A stretch of 64,000 bases of DNA from an uncultured Opitutaceae bacterium (GCA_903919205.1 CAIXHE010000109.1:36078-100077); one strand, 5' to 3'. Positions 10,859 to 20,374 are shown, counted from the stretch's first letter. Notes: generated by a model from the sequence alone, not told the origin. Numbers and translations are program-made.

Positions 10859-13336
10859 CTAGATCTTGCCTGCGTCGGGATTGCCCCATTTCCAATTCCG
10901 GATCTCGGGCAGGTCCTGGCCGTGCTTGTCGATGTACAGCTTGTGCTCGACCAGCTTGTTGCGGATGGCCTGCTTCAGGTAGTCACCCTCGGAGCCGAGC
11001 TGGGGGAGCCGGTCTACGGCGTCCTGCGCGAGGTGAAAGCGGTCCAGCTCGTTCTGGACCCGGATGTCGAAGGGGGTCGTGATCGTCCCCTCCTCCTTGT
11101 AGCCCCTCACGTGGATGTTCCGGTTGGTGCGTCGGTAGGTGAGCCTGTGGACAAGCCACGGATAGCCGTGAAACCCGAAGATGATCGGCTTGTCTTTCGT
11201 GAATAGGGCATCGTAGTTCCGGTCGCTGAGGCCGTGGGGATGCTCGGTGTCGGGCTCGAGCCTCATCAGGTCCACGACATTGATCACCCGGATGCGCAGG
11301 CTCGGCAGGTACCGCCTGAGGATCGAGACCGCCGCCAGGATCTCGAGGGTCGGGGTGTCGCCGCAGCAGGCCATGACGAGGTCCGGCTCCCCCCCCTGGT
11401 CGTTGCTGGCCCACGTCCAGATGCCCACGCCGAGGGTGCAGTGCACGACGGCTTCCTCTATGGTGAGCCACTGCGGTAGGGGATGCTTGCCCGCAACCAC
11501 CACGTTCACGTAGTCGCGGCTCCGCAGGCAGTGGTCGAACACCGACAACAGGCAATTGGCGTCGGGCGGGAGGTACACGCGCACGATCTCGGCCTTCTTG
11601 TTGATGACGTGGTCCAGGAAGCCGGGATCCTGGTGGGTGAAGCCGTTGTGGTCCTGCTGCCAGACATGGGAGGCGAGGATGTAGTTGAGGGAGGAGATCT
11701 TCCTGCGCCAGGGCAGCTCCAGGGTCACCTTGAGCCATTTCGCATGCTGGCTGAACATCGAGTCGATGATGCGGATGAACGCCTCGTAGCTGTTGAAGAG
11801 GCCGTGGCGGCCCGTCAGCAGGTAGCCCTCGAGCCAGCCCTCGCACTGGTGCTCGCTCAGCATCGAGTCGAGGACGCGCCCCTCCGGGGCGAGCCACTCG
11901 TCGTTGTCCACGTGCTTCGCGTCCCACTGCCGGTTGGTGACGTCGAACACGGCGCCAAGGAGGTTGGACAGGGTCTCGTCGGGGCCAAACACCCTGAAGT
12001 TGCGCGGATTGAGGCTGATCACGTCCTTCAGGAACCGGCCGAGCACCATCGTGTCCTGGCCCTCGATGGCGCCGGGAGCCGGGACCGCGAGCGCGTGGTC
12101 GCGGAAGTCCGGCATGTCCAGGTCGCGCAGCAGGATGCCGCCGTTCGCGTGCGGGTTCGCCCCCATGCGGCGGTCGCCCTCGGGCGCGAGCTCGGCGAGC
12201 TCGGCAATCAGGCGGCCTCTCTTGTCGAAGAGCTCGTCGGGCCTGTAGCTCTTCATCCAGGCCTCGAGGAGCTTCACGTGCTCGGGATGGTCGGCGTCGA
12301 CAAGCATAGGAACCTGGTGGGCTCGGAACGTGCCCTCGATCTTGAGCCCGTCGACGTACTTGGGACCGGTCCAGCCCTTGGGGGACCGGAGCACGACGAC
12401 CGGCCATCGCGGCCGCGTCGCGTCCTTGCTGCCGCGAGCGTGCTTCTGGATCCGCCGGATCTCCTCGATGGCCGTGTCCATCGCAGCCGCCATCAGCTGG
12501 TGCATCTTCTGCGGGTCGTCGCCCTCGACGAAATAGGGCTCCCACCCGCAGCCCCTAAGGAACTGCTCCAGCTCCGCGGGCTCGACGCGCGCGAGGACCG
12601 TGGGGTTGCTGATCTTGTAGCCGTTCAGGTGGAGGATCGGCAGCACCGCCCCGTCGGTGACGGCATCGAGAAACTTGTTCGACTGCCATGCGGTCGCGAG
12701 CGGGCCGGTCTCCGACTCGCCGTCGCCGATGACGCAGGCGACGATAAGGCCCGGGTTGTCGAAGGCCGCACCGAACGCGTGGCTGAGCGAGTACCCGAGC
12801 TCGCCGCCCTCGTGGATCGAGCCGGGCGTCGTGGGGGCCACGTGGCTCGAGATGCCTCCCGGAAACGAGAACTGCTTGAACAGCTTCTTCAGTCCCGCCT
12901 CGTCCTGGGTGACGTCCGGGTAGACCTCGCTCCACGTGCCCTCAAGGTAGACATTCCCCACGATCGCCGGTCCGCCGTGCCCGGGGCCCGCTATGTAGAA
13001 CATGTCGAGGTCGTACTTCTTGATCACCCGGTTCAGGTGGACGTAGATGAAGTTCTGACCCGGCGTCGTTCCCCAGTGGCCCACCACGATCGGCTTCACG
13101 TCCGAGAGCTTGAGCGGCTCCTTCAGCAGGGGGTTGTTGTAGAGGTAGATCTGCCCGACGGACAGGTAGTTCGCGGCGCGCCAATAGGCGTTCATGCGCT
13201 GGAGGAGTTCGTCCGTGAGCGGGCCCCCTGCCTTGGGGCCCTCGGGCGCGGGTGCGACGCGGGCGTGGGCTCCGTTGCCTAGGAGCGACTTCGGGGCGGT
13301 GCCGGCGCTGATGGCCCTCTTGGTGACGAGTTTCAT
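10859..13336 (-). CDS. xpk: Xylulose-5-phosphate/fructose-6-phosphate phosphoketolase
   Basis: This is an 825-residue thiamine-diphosphate enzyme that splits xylulose-5-P or fructose-6-P with phosphate to acetyl-phosphate. Motifs of the family include [26 protein letters not shown], the TPP/Mg site [25 protein letters not shown] and HGYPWLVH. The start [12 protein letters not shown] at 13336 is preferred. The longest open frame starts at 13420, but that lies inside the shared promoter element (transcription start predicted near 13384), leaving a 48-nt leader. The N-terminus has about 40 extra residues before the usual beginning ([19 protein letters not shown]). With the adjacent acetate kinase it forms an ATP-yielding route that needs no phosphotransacetylase. 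Confidence 0.95.
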   Translation of the reverse strand: MKLVTKRAISAGTAPKSLLGNGAHARVAPAPEGPKAGGPLTDELLQRMNAYWRAANYLSVGQIYLYNNPLLKEPLKLSDVKPIVVGHWGTTPGQNFIYVHLNRVIKKYDLDMFYIAGPGHGGPAIVGNVYLEGTWSEVYPDVTQDEAGLKKLFKQFSFPGGISSHVAPTTPGSIHEGGELGYSLSHAFGAAFDNPGLIVACVIGDGESETGPLATAWQSNKFLDAVTDGAVLPILHLNGYKISNPTVLARVEPAELEQFLRGCGWEPYFVEGDDPQKMHQLMAAAMDTAIEEIRRIQKHARGSKDATRPRWPVVVLRSPKGWTGPKYVDGLKIEGTFRAHQVPMLVDADHPEHVKLLEAWMKSYRPDELFDKRGRLIAELAELAPEGDRRMGANPHANGGILLRDLDMPDFRDHALAVPAPGAIEGQDTMVLGRFLKDVISLNPRNFRVFGPDETLSNLLGAVFDVTNRQWDAKHVDNDEWLAPEGRVLDSMLSEHQCEGWLEGYLLTGRHGLFNSYEAFIRIIDSMFSQHAKWLKVTLELPWRRKISSLNYILASHVWQQDHNGFTHQDPGFLDHVINKKAEIVRVYLPPDANCLLSVFDHCLRSRDYVNVVVAGKHPLPQWLTIEEAVVHCTLGVGIWTWASNDQGGEPDLVMACCGDTPTLEILAAVSILRRYLPSLRIRVINVVDLMRLEPDTEHPHGLSDRNYDALFTKDKPIIFGFHGYPWLVHRLTYRRTNRNIHVRGYKEEGTITTPFDIRVQNELDRFHLAQDAVDRLPQLGSEGDYLKQAIRNKLVEHKLYIDKHGQDLPEIRNWKWGNPDAGKI

Positions 13337-13390
13337 AGGTTGGGTGGCGCGCGGCCGGGCCCTCTGGGCGCCCGGAAGTCGCAGCGAGGT

Positions 13391-13432
13391 AGGATGCCGC
13401 GCCGGGCAGCCCCGGACCATGGGGTCAAACCC
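13391..13432 (-). promoter_or_regulatory. Shared promoter element, phosphoketolase
   Basis: Minus strand: GGGTTTGACCCCAT, 22-nt spacer, CATCCT. The predicted start 13384 lies 48 nt before the chosen xpk ATG and rules out the upstream in-frame ATG at 13420. Confidence 0.65.
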
Positions 13433-13450
13433 TACACCGGGCCGGCCGGA

Positions 13451-14656
13451 TCACCGCCGCAGGCCCAGGAGCCATGCGGAACGGGCGATCATGAGCTCCT
13501 CGTCGGTTCGGATCATGCGCACCGTGACGCGGCTCGCGCGCGTTGAGATCACGGGTGCGTTGCCCGCATTGCGCCTGGCGTCGATCCGCACCCCGAGGAA
13601 GCCAAGCCCCTCGCAGATGCGCGCCCGCACCTCGGGGGCGTTCTCGCCGATGCCCCCGGCAAAGACCAGCGTGTCGAGGCCCCCGAGCGCGGCGGCATAG
13701 GCCCCGATCCATTTCCTGGCCTGGTAGCAAAAGAGCTCGATGGCGGCCGCGGCGCGAGGGCGGCTTTTCTCGCAGCGGAGAAGGTCGCGCATGTCGGAGC
13801 TGAAACCGGAGACCCCGAGCAGCCCCGACTCATGGTTCACCATCCGCTCGAAGCCGGCAGGGCCCATCGCCTGCCGCCGGGCCATGAAAGCAAGCAGCCC
13901 GGGATCGAGGTCCCCCGTGCGCGTGCTCATCACCAGCCCCGCGGCCGGGGTGAACCCCATGCTGGTGTCGCGGCTGCGACCGCCCTTCACCGCGGCCAGG
14001 CTGGCGCCGTTGCCCAGATGGGCGAGGATCACCCGTCCCCGCGCAGCGGCCCTCGGGTCGAGTCGCGCGAGCTCCCCCATGAGGTACTCGTAGGAGATCC
14101 CGTGGAATCCATAGCGCTCGACCCCCATCCGGCCGTACTTCCACGGGATGGGGAGGAGCCGAGCGACCGCCGGCATGTCCCGGTGGAACGCCGTGTCGAA
14201 GCAGGCGACCTGGGGGAGCCGGGGATGGCGGGACCGTATCGCCTCCATCAGCTCGATCTCGAGCGGGAGGTGGTCCGGATCGTAGGCCGTGTGGCTGTGC
14301 AGGTCCGCGAGCAGCCGCGCGGTCACGCGCTCCGGCTTCGTGCGGGTCATGCCCTGCACGATGCGGTGCCCGACCACGCGGACGGCCTCGAATACACGCC
14401 GGTCCTCGAGCCACGCCAGCAGCTGCCGCAGGGCCGTGGGACGGTCGCGGGAAATCCGGACGGGGCCCGCGTGCCCCGGCGAAGCGGTCAGCTCGGCTCC
14501 CGCCAGGCCGAGGCGGTCGAGCTTGCCCGAGAGGCGGAGGACAAAGGGTGCGCCAGCGTCGAAGACCGCGAAGCGCACGCTGGACGAGCCGGCGTTCACG
14601 GCGAGGACGCCGGCGCTCGGGCTCGCCAATGCTCTGGCCTGGGCTCGGGAGGTCAC
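13451..14656 (-). CDS. ackA: Acetate kinase
   Basis: This is a 401-residue ASKHA-fold enzyme converting acetyl-phosphate plus ADP to acetate plus ATP. Motifs: NAGSSSVRF near the N-terminus (usual NAGSSSLKF), VVGHRIVQG, CFDTAFH, HLGNGASLAAV..GRSRDTSMGFTP, STRTGDLDPG and FAGGIGENAPEVR. The GTG at 14656 is chosen because it sits 18 codons before the NAGSSS motif and at the predicted start of transcription; the open frame upstream runs past the promoter element. If so, the mRNA would be leaderless. It lies 114 nt upstream of xpk, same strand, each with its own copy of the element. Confidence 0.93.
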   Translation of the reverse strand: MTSRAQARALASPSAGVLAVNAGSSSVRFAVFDAGAPFVLRLSGKLDRLGLAGAELTASPGHAGPVRISRDRPTALRQLLAWLEDRRVFEAVRVVGHRIVQGMTRTKPERVTARLLADLHSHTAYDPDHLPLEIELMEAIRSRHPRLPQVACFDTAFHRDMPAVARLLPIPWKYGRMGVERYGFHGISYEYLMGELARLDPRAAARGRVILAHLGNGASLAAVKGGRSRDTSMGFTPAAGLVMSTRTGDLDPGLLAFMARRQAMGPAGFERMVNHESGLLGVSGFSSDMRDLLRCEKSRPRAAAAIELFCYQARKWIGAYAAALGGLDTLVFAGGIGENAPEVRARICEGLGFLGVRIDARRNAGNAPVISTRASRVTVRMIRTDEELMIARSAWLLGLRR

Positions 14657-14662
14657 GGCCCA

Positions 14663-14706
14663 CCTTGGACGCCCGCACGCACTCCAGGCAATGGGGTGAT
14701 CAGCCC
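14663..14706 (-). promoter_or_regulatory. Weak shared promoter element, acetate kinase
   Basis: Minus strand: GGGCTGATCACCCCAT with a longer gap between halves. The hexamer at the 22-nt distance is CCAAGG, a poor -10. If used, transcription would start on the GTG start codon itself (14656). Confidence 0.4.
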
Positions 14707-14732
14707 GGAAGGGACTGGCGGGCCCCCGCTTC

Positions 14733-14774
14733 GGGTAACACCCCATTTTGGGGGCCGGTGCGCGGGCGCATGCT
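14733..14774 (+). promoter_or_regulatory. Shared promoter element, CbpM-like gene
   Basis: GGGTAACACCCCAT, 22 nt, CATGCT. Predicted start 14781, leader 57 nt. The element lies back to back with the acetate kinase element 27 nt away, so the two divergent genes each have one. Confidence 0.6.
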
Positions 14775-14837
14775 GCCGTGCAGGACAGATCCGGTGGGCC
14801 CCCTTGCCCGTTCCGGCCGAACAGACCCACCCTCAAA

Positions 14838-15308
14838 ATGAATTCCACCGCTCACAAGAAGAGCCCGCGTCCGGCGGACGACCGCACCGGCCACTCCGCG
14901 GAAGCCGCCCACCACGAGACGCATGCAGCCGCCCGGCACCCCCGCGAGACCCGGACGGAGGCCTCCGCGGAGCGCCACGCGGCCGTCTTCTACTCGAGCC
15001 CGTTGCTGACGCTGGTCTGCCTGCCGCCCGCCCGGCTTGTGCACTATTCGATCGAGGCGGCCGCGGCCCTTTCCTCCGTGCATCCCGAGATGCTGCGCTA
15101 CTACTGCCGGCTCGGTCTCCTGGACGCCCATGTGGTGTGGGCCGAGGGGGCTCCGTTTCTGACGGCCGACGCCCTCGACGAGATCGCCCGCATCGAGCAC
15201 TACCGTCGTTATCTCGGGGTGCAGCGCCGCGCCCTGCCCCTGCTCTGCCAGCTCCAGCGGGAGGCCGAGCGCCTGCATCTGCGCCTTCGGTTCCTTCGGT
15301 TGGAGTAG
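14838..15308 (+). CDS. CbpM-like MerR-fold modulator
   Basis: This is a 156-residue protein. Its N-terminal 60 residues are polar and His/Ala-rich. The rest reads YSIEAAAALSSVHPEMLRYYCRLGLLD, then FLTADALDEIARIEHYRRYLGVQRRALPLLCQLQREAERL. That is the pattern of CbpM, the small MerR-like protein that binds the J-domain of CbpA (DnaJ homologue). No cbpA/dnaJ gene is near, so a DNA-binding role remains possible. Start at 14838 is the first ATG after the predicted transcription start (14781); a longer frame from 14748 would begin inside the promoter. The assignment rests on pattern recognition. Confidence 0.7.
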   Translation: MNSTAHKKSPRPADDRTGHSAEAAHHETHAAARHPRETRTEASAERHAAVFYSSPLLTLVCLPPARLVHYSIEAAAALSSVHPEMLRYYCRLGLLDAHVVWAEGAPFLTADALDEIARIEHYRRYLGVQRRALPLLCQLQREAERLHLRLRFLRLE

Positions 15309-15336
15309 CGAGAGCGTGCCCGAACGCCGACGCCGA

Positions 15337-15380
15337 GGGGCCAAGACCCCATACCGGTCCGCAGGACCCGGAGATAACCT
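15337..15380 (+). promoter_or_regulatory. Shared promoter element, DUF2934/exporter operon
   Basis: GGGGCCAAGACCCCAT, 22 nt, TAACCT. Predicted start 15387, one base before the ATG at 15388. It shares GGCCAAGACCCCAT with the element at 49065. Confidence 0.65.
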
Positions 15381-15387
15381 TCGGTCC

Positions 15388-15639
15388 ATGATTCCTCCAT
15401 CCAAAGCAGCGCCTTCGAAGGCCGAAGCCGCGCCCAAGGCAAAGGTCCCCCCCGTTCCGAGCGCCCGCGTTCCCAGCGAGGACGACATCCGCGCCTACGC
15501 CTACCATCTTTACACGCAAGGCAGCCGCGAACCCGGCCACGACCTGGACAACTGGCTCGAGGCGAAGGCGTGCCTGGCCTCCAACATTCCCACGCACCGC
15601 TCGGAGGCGCGCCTCCACCACCACGTCCATGGAAGCTGA
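15388..15639 (+). CDS. DUF2934 small protein
   Basis: This is an 83-residue protein. After a Lys/Ala/Pro-rich head of about 30 residues comes one DUF2934 motif, DDIRAYAYHLYTQGSREPGHDLDNWLEAK, with the conserved A-x-x-L-[YW]-x-x-G...G..xD..WLxAE layout. The function of this family is unknown. The ATG at 15388 is one base downstream of the predicted transcription start, so the transcript would be leaderless. Its end overlaps the ABC ATPase gene by 11 nt, so it heads the exporter operon. Two more DUF2934 genes lie at 40688-41023 and 44529-44828. Confidence 0.8.
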   Translation: MIPPSKAAPSKAEAAPKAKVPPVPSARVPSEDDIRAYAYHLYTQGSREPGHDLDNWLEAKACLASNIPTHRSEARLHHHVHGS

Positions 15640-16345
15640 GGGCACCGAGCCCGCGATATCAGCAACCCAGATCACCAAGTGGTTCGGGGAGGGGGAGACC
15701 CGGGTCACCGCGGTCAACCACGCCAACATGGTGGCCCACTTCGGGGAGATGCTGTTCATCGTGGGCCCTTCGGGGAGCGGCAAGACGACCCTGCTGAGCA
15801 TGCTGTCGGGAATCCTCCGGCCCAACGAGGGCCAGGTTAAGGTAAAGGGGGCCGACATCTGGACCCTGAACGACGACCAGCTCGCGGATTTCCGGCTCAA
15901 CACCGTGGGATTCGTGTTTCAGGACTATCATCTCTTTCCCCGGCTGACCACGGCCGAGAACGTCGCGATCCCGCTGATCCTGAAGCAGCAGGACTGGAAC
16001 CAGTCGATCGACGAGGCCCGCAGGTACCTCGGGGTCGTGGGCCTGCAAAACCGCACGGAGATCCTCCCGGTGAAGCTTTCGGGCGGGGAGCAGCAGAGGG
16101 TCGCCATCGCGAGGGCCATCATCGGCGGGCCGCAGATCCTGATATTCGACGAACCCACCGCCTCCCTGGACGGCGACACCGGCCGGGCGATCATCTCCTT
16201 CGTGAAGGATCATGTGCTCAATGATAAGCGGTGCATCCTGATCGTCACCCACGACGCGCGAATCAACGAGTACGCGGACCGCATCCTTCACATGGAGGAC
16301 GGCCACCTTGCCTCCACGTCCGCCAAGGGAGAGGGGACCGAATGA
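15629..16345 (+). CDS. ABC exporter ATP-binding protein (LolD/MacB/DevA type)
   Basis: This is a 238-residue ATPase with Walker A GPSGSGKTT (about residue 47), Q-loop FVFQDYHLFPRLT, signature LSGGEQQRVAIARA and Walker B ILIFDEPTASLD, followed by the switch His in LIVTHD. These are the hallmarks of the LolD/MacB/DevA subfamily, which pairs with FtsX-like permeases. Its stop overlaps the adaptor gene start (ATGA). With the next three genes it makes a tripartite envelope exporter. Confidence 0.93.
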   Translation: MEAEGTEPAISATQITKWFGEGETRVTAVNHANMVAHFGEMLFIVGPSGSGKTTLLSMLSGILRPNEGQVKVKGADIWTLNDDQLADFRLNTVGFVFQDYHLFPRLTTAENVAIPLILKQQDWNQSIDEARRYLGVVGLQNRTEILPVKLSGGEQQRVAIARAIIGGPQILIFDEPTASLDGDTGRAIISFVKDHVLNDKRCILIVTHDARINEYADRILHMEDGHLASTSAKGEGTE

Positions 16346-17646
16346 GCAGCGCAGAGACCCAGCCCGCCCCTGAGAAGGCCGCCCCCGATCCCGTTCAGGC
16401 GCCCAAGGCCGACGAGAAGGCGCCAACCCCCGAGAAGGTGAAGGCGGACCCCAAGGCCCTCGAGCTCACCCATCCCGCAGCGAAGACCGAGGATGCCAGC
16501 GCGGTCTCCGGCCTGCGCGACCCCGCGAAGCCGCAGGCGAGCCCGCCTACCGAGAAGGCCCCCCTGCGCAACAAGGTGATCTTCGGATTGTCCGCGCTCG
16601 GCTTCGCCGGGGCCGTGCTGGTCGCCTACCTCTTCGGCATCAAGCACAGCGCGCAGCCCGCGGAGTTTCCACCCGTGGCGAGCCCCTACGACTCGGCCAT
16701 CTACGCCGACGGCATCATCGAGAGCGACCAGCCCAACGGCTCGAACATCAACATCTACCCGGAGGTCGCCGGGGCGATCACCCAGGTCTTCGTGCGCGAG
16801 GGCCAGCAGGTCGCCGCTGGGGCGCCCCTCGTGGCCATCGACGACTCGGTCCAGCGCGCGACCACCGAGCAGCTCCGCCTTCAGGCCGAGGCGGCCCTGG
16901 CGCTCCTCGAGGAACTCAAGGTCGAGCCAAGGCCCGAGACGCTGGCGATCGCGGGGGCCCAGGTGGGCCTCGCCGAATCCAATCTCAAGGCGGAGCGCGA
17001 CCAGTATGACAAGGACCGCGCCTCCTTCGACATCGACCCGAAGAGCATCAGCCGGATCTCCCTCGACATCGCCCAGGACGCGGTCATTCAGGCACAGTCC
17101 GCCCTGGACGTCGCCCGCAGGCAGTTCGACCTCACGAAGGCGGGTGCCTGGAGCTACGACATCGCGAACCAGGAGAAGACCTACCAAGCCGGCCGCCAGG
17201 CCTATGAGTCCGCCAAGGCGCTGCTCCAGAAATTCGTGATCAAGGCGCCCATCGAGGGCCTGGTGCTGTCCGTCTACGCCACGGTCGGCAGCTACGTCTC
17301 GTCGCAGGGTGCGTACGATCCCTATACGCAGGGATTCGACCAGATGGTGATCATGGGCCCGCCCCAGGAGTACCTGGCTGTCCGCTGCTACGTCGACGAG
17401 ATCCTGATCTCACGGATACCCTCGAAGTGGCACATCCGCGCGGAGATGTCCCTCACGGGATCGACCGTCAAGGTGCCCCTCGAGTTCGTGCGGGTGCAGC
17501 CCTTCGTCTCACCGAAGATCGAGCTCTCCGACCAGCGCACCGAGAAGGTGGACCTGCGCGTGCTGCCCGTGATTTTCCGCTTCCAGAAGCAGGACCTGCC
17601 CGTCTACCCGGGACAGCTCGTCGATGTGTACATCGGGCAGAAATAG
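16342..17646 (+). CDS. HlyD-family periplasmic adaptor (DevB-like)
   Basis: This is a 434-residue membrane-fusion protein. Residues 1-73 are a cytoplasmic Ala/Pro/Glu/Lys-rich stretch, longer than usual. One membrane helix follows (about 76-96, VIFGLSALGFAGAVLVAYLFG). Then comes a split lipoyl domain (GAITQVFVREGQQVAAGAPLVAIDD and, after the hairpin, FVIKAPIEGLVLSVYATVGSYV) on either side of a coiled-coil hairpin of about 110 residues. It would bridge the inner-membrane permease at 19153-20295 and the outer-membrane channel at 17672-19156. Confidence 0.9.
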   Translation: MSSAETQPAPEKAAPDPVQAPKADEKAPTPEKVKADPKALELTHPAAKTEDASAVSGLRDPAKPQASPPTEKAPLRNKVIFGLSALGFAGAVLVAYLFGIKHSAQPAEFPPVASPYDSAIYADGIIESDQPNGSNINIYPEVAGAITQVFVREGQQVAAGAPLVAIDDSVQRATTEQLRLQAEAALALLEELKVEPRPETLAIAGAQVGLAESNLKAERDQYDKDRASFDIDPKSISRISLDIAQDAVIQAQSALDVARRQFDLTKAGAWSYDIANQEKTYQAGRQAYESAKALLQKFVIKAPIEGLVLSVYATVGSYVSSQGAYDPYTQGFDQMVIMGPPQEYLAVRCYVDEILISRIPSKWHIRAEMSLTGSTVKVPLEFVRVQPFVSPKIELSDQRTEKVDLRVLPVIFRFQKQDLPVYPGQLVDVYIGQK

Positions 17647-17671
17647 CGGCCCGAGGATACCGCGAAACCCC

Positions 17672-19156
17672 ATGCACGCACCCCGCTTCCCCGTCCTTGG
17701 AAGGCTCGCGCTCGGAGCGTCGTCGGCGCTGCTGGCGTCGTGCGCGGTCGGGCCCGACTTCGTGAAGCCCGGCGCGCCCTCCGCGAGCCGCTTCACGCAT
17801 GCTGCGCCCGAACTGGCCACGCTCGACGCCGACAAGAACCCCCAGCACCTCGCCTCGGGCAACCCCCTGAACGACGGGTGGTGGCGCCTGTTCAAGTCCG
17901 ACGCCCTTGACGCCGTGATGGCCCAGTCGCTCGCCAGCAACCCCTCCCTGCAGGCGGCGGAGGCCAGCCTTCGCCAGAGCCGCGACACCCTGCGCGCGGG
18001 CTACGGCGTCTTCTATCCGCACGCGCAGGCCGCGCTGGACGCGAGCCGCGAGCACACGGCCGCGGCCACCGAGGGCCTCGCGACGCCCAGCGAGACCTTC
18101 ACTCTGGTTACGCTCACCGGAAGCGTGAGCTATGCCCTGGATGTCTTCGGCGGACAGCGCCGGACCGTGGAGGGGCTTCGCGCTGCGGTGCAATACCAGC
18201 GCTTCGAGGCCGCCGCCGCATACCTCTCGCTCTCAGCCAATGTCGTGGACACGAGCATCGCGCGGGCCGCCTACAGGGGCGAGATCCTCGCCACCCAGAG
18301 GATCCTCGCCCTGCAGCACGAGCAGCTGGACCTGATCGAGGTGCAGTACCACTCGGGTACCGCCGCCTACTCGAGCGTGCTCGCCCAGGTCGGGCTGATC
18401 ACCGCCAACGAGGCGCTCCTCGCGCCCCTGCGCCAGAAGGCCGACGAGGCGGACGACCTCCTGTCGAGCCTCGAGGGCGAGGTCCCGTCCGCCTCCAGCC
18501 TGCCGGACATCGACCTCGCCACGCTCGCCGTCCCCGCCGAGCTTCCGCTCAGCCTGCCGTCGGATCTGGTGCGGCAGCGCCCGGACATCCTGGCCGCGGA
18601 GGCCCAGCTTCACGAGGCGAGCGCGAACATCGGCGTGGCGACCGCCGCACTCTTTCCCAGCTTCAGCCTGAGCGGCACCTATGGCGGGAGCGGGTCCGGC
18701 CTTGGCACGGTCACGCCTTCCTCGGGCAGGTTCTGGAGCGTGGGGCCGACCGCGACCATCCCGCTGTTCCAGGGCGGCTCGCTCTGGTACGGCCGAAGGG
18801 CGGCCATGGAGGCGTTCCAGCAGTCCCAGGCCACCTATAGGCTGACGGTGCTCGCCGCCTTCGCGCAGGTCGCCGACTGTCTGCATGCGCTTGAGCATGA
18901 CGCGCAGGCCCTGCGCTCGCAGGTGAGCGCCCGCGACGCCGCCGACCAATCGCTCGCGCTCCTGCAGGCCAACTACCGCGCCGGGATCGCGGCGTACGCG
19001 GATGTCCTCGGGGCGGACGTGCAGGCCCATCAGGCGTCGGCCAACTACCTCCAGGCGCTCGCCCAGCGCCACCAGGACACGGTCGCCCTGTTCGCCGCGC
19101 TTGGGGGGGGCTGGTGGAACGCATCGGACTCGGCGGGTCAGGTGGCGATGCCATGA
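17672..19156 (+). CDS. Outer-membrane efflux lipoprotein (TolC/NodT family)
   Basis: This is a 494-residue channel protein. The signal peptide ends in the lipobox LLAS-C (Cys near residue 23), followed by AVGPDFVKP, the typical NodT/OprM-family start. Further marks are WWRLFKSDALDAVMAQSLASNPSLQAAEASLRQSRDTL and the second-repeat motif SLPSDLVRQRPDILAAEAQLHEASANIGVATAALFPSFSLSG. The start at 17672 places the signal peptide correctly; a frame from 17624 adds 16 residues with no signal character. The stop overlaps the permease start (ATGA). Finding it inside an ABC-type operon rather than an RND operon is consistent with DevBCA-type exporters. Confidence 0.93.
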   Translation: MHAPRFPVLGRLALGASSALLASCAVGPDFVKPGAPSASRFTHAAPELATLDADKNPQHLASGNPLNDGWWRLFKSDALDAVMAQSLASNPSLQAAEASLRQSRDTLRAGYGVFYPHAQAALDASREHTAAATEGLATPSETFTLVTLTGSVSYALDVFGGQRRTVEGLRAAVQYQRFEAAAAYLSLSANVVDTSIARAAYRGEILATQRILALQHEQLDLIEVQYHSGTAAYSSVLAQVGLITANEALLAPLRQKADEADDLLSSLEGEVPSASSLPDIDLATLAVPAELPLSLPSDLVRQRPDILAAEAQLHEASANIGVATAALFPSFSLSGTYGGSGSGLGTVTPSSGRFWSVGPTATIPLFQGGSLWYGRRAAMEAFQQSQATYRLTVLAAFAQVADCLHALEHDAQALRSQVSARDAADQSLALLQANYRAGIAAYADVLGADVQAHQASANYLQALAQRHQDTVALFAALGGGWWNASDSAGQVAMP

Positions 19157-20295
19157 AGTACAGCGGCATCCTGAGGATCGGCTTCAAGCTGCTGGTCAAC
19201 GACAAGGGGAAATTCTCGGCGCTCCTGATCGGCATCACGTTCGCGGTGTTCCTGATGCTCAACATGACCGCCGTCTTCGCGGGCATCCTCGACCGCGCAT
19301 GCTCCACGGTGACCAATGTCGGCGCGGAGGTCTGGGTGATGGATCCCTCGGTCAACGTGGCCTCGGCTGCGATCCCCATGCCCGACTACGTCCTGGACGC
19401 GGTGCGGAGCATGGACGGCGTGAGTTATGCCGTGCCGCTCTTCATGGGCGGGGCGCTCGTCAAGCTCTCCAATGGGACGTTCCAGGCGGTCTACGTGGTC
19501 GGCCTCGACGACTCGAGCCTGCTCGGGAGGCCCGAGATCGAGCAGGGTAACATCCTCGACATCTACAACGACAACACCGTGTTTGCGGTCGACGACGCCG
19601 AGTTCCCGAAGCTGGGCAACCCGAAGGTGGGAACCTCCTTCGAGCTCAATGACTTCAGGTGCACGATCGTCGGCATCGCCCGGGTGGCATCCAATGGCCT
19701 GAATGGGATCCCGACGCTCTACACCACCTACAACCGGGCGATCCACTTCATCCCGTCCACGCGCTACACGACCTCCTACGTGCTGGTGAAGCCCAAGAAC
19801 CAGGCCGCGATCGCGGGCATCCAGCGCCAGGTCGCCAAGCTGGGATACGTGGCCTACACCGCGGCCGGCTTCCGCCAGCGCATCTCCGATTACTTCACCT
19901 ATCAGACCGGCATAGGCACCAACATCCTGCTGATGACGGTGATCAGCTTCATCGTGGGCCTGTCGATCTCCGGGCAGACCTTTTACACCTTCATTCTCGA
20001 GAATCTCGACAAATTCGGCGCCCTGAAGGCCATAGGGGCCAAGGGGTGCGAGCTGGTCTACATGATCCTCTTCATGGCCAGCCTGATGGCCCTGACCGGA
20101 TACGGGCTGGGCGTGGGCCTTGTCACCCTGATGATCCTGTTGGCCAAGGCGAGGCTGCCCAACTACGCCGCGACCATCACCTTTGGAAACCTGAGCGCGG
20201 CCTTTGGCATGGTCCTGGTGATCGCGGGAGTCTCGAGCTACATAGGGGCCCGCAAGGTCCTGCGCGTGGAGCCCTTCGACATCTTCCGGGACTGA
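19153..20295 (+). CDS. FtsX-like ABC exporter permease (DevC-like)
   Basis: This is a 380-residue permease with an N-terminal membrane helix (KFSALLIGITFAVFLMLNMTAVFAGIL), a periplasmic domain of about 220 residues, and three C-terminal helices (about 255-280, 300-330, 345-365) in the FtsX arrangement. It ends KVLRVEPFDIFRD, the usual x-PxxxLR end of this family. Size and layout resemble DevC of the cyanobacterial DevBCA glycolipid exporter. The substrate could be a lipid, a peptide or a drug and is not evident. Confidence 0.88.
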   Translation: MKYSGILRIGFKLLVNDKGKFSALLIGITFAVFLMLNMTAVFAGILDRACSTVTNVGAEVWVMDPSVNVASAAIPMPDYVLDAVRSMDGVSYAVPLFMGGALVKLSNGTFQAVYVVGLDDSSLLGRPEIEQGNILDIYNDNTVFAVDDAEFPKLGNPKVGTSFELNDFRCTIVGIARVASNGLNGIPTLYTTYNRAIHFIPSTRYTTSYVLVKPKNQAAIAGIQRQVAKLGYVAYTAAGFRQRISDYFTYQTGIGTNILLMTVISFIVGLSISGQTFYTFILENLDKFGALKAIGAKGCELVYMILFMASLMALTGYGLGVGLVTLMILLAKARLPNYAATITFGNLSAAFGMVLVIAGVSSYIGARKVLRVEPFDIFRD

Positions 20296-20332
20296 CCGCC
20301 CGGGGCGGGATCGGGGGCGCCCGGGGCCATTA

Positions 20333-20374
20333 GGGAAAGACCCCAGAGCCCATCCATGGGTTGAGCTTGGTCGT
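20333..20374 (+). promoter_or_regulatory. Partial shared element, kaiC operon
   Basis: GGGAAAGACCCCAG is a good upstream part, but the hexamer at 22 nt is GGTCGT, not a -10. An AT-rich stretch TATATAAAT at 20392-20400 just before the ATG may instead belong to another promoter or to the ribosome-binding region. Confidence 0.4.
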
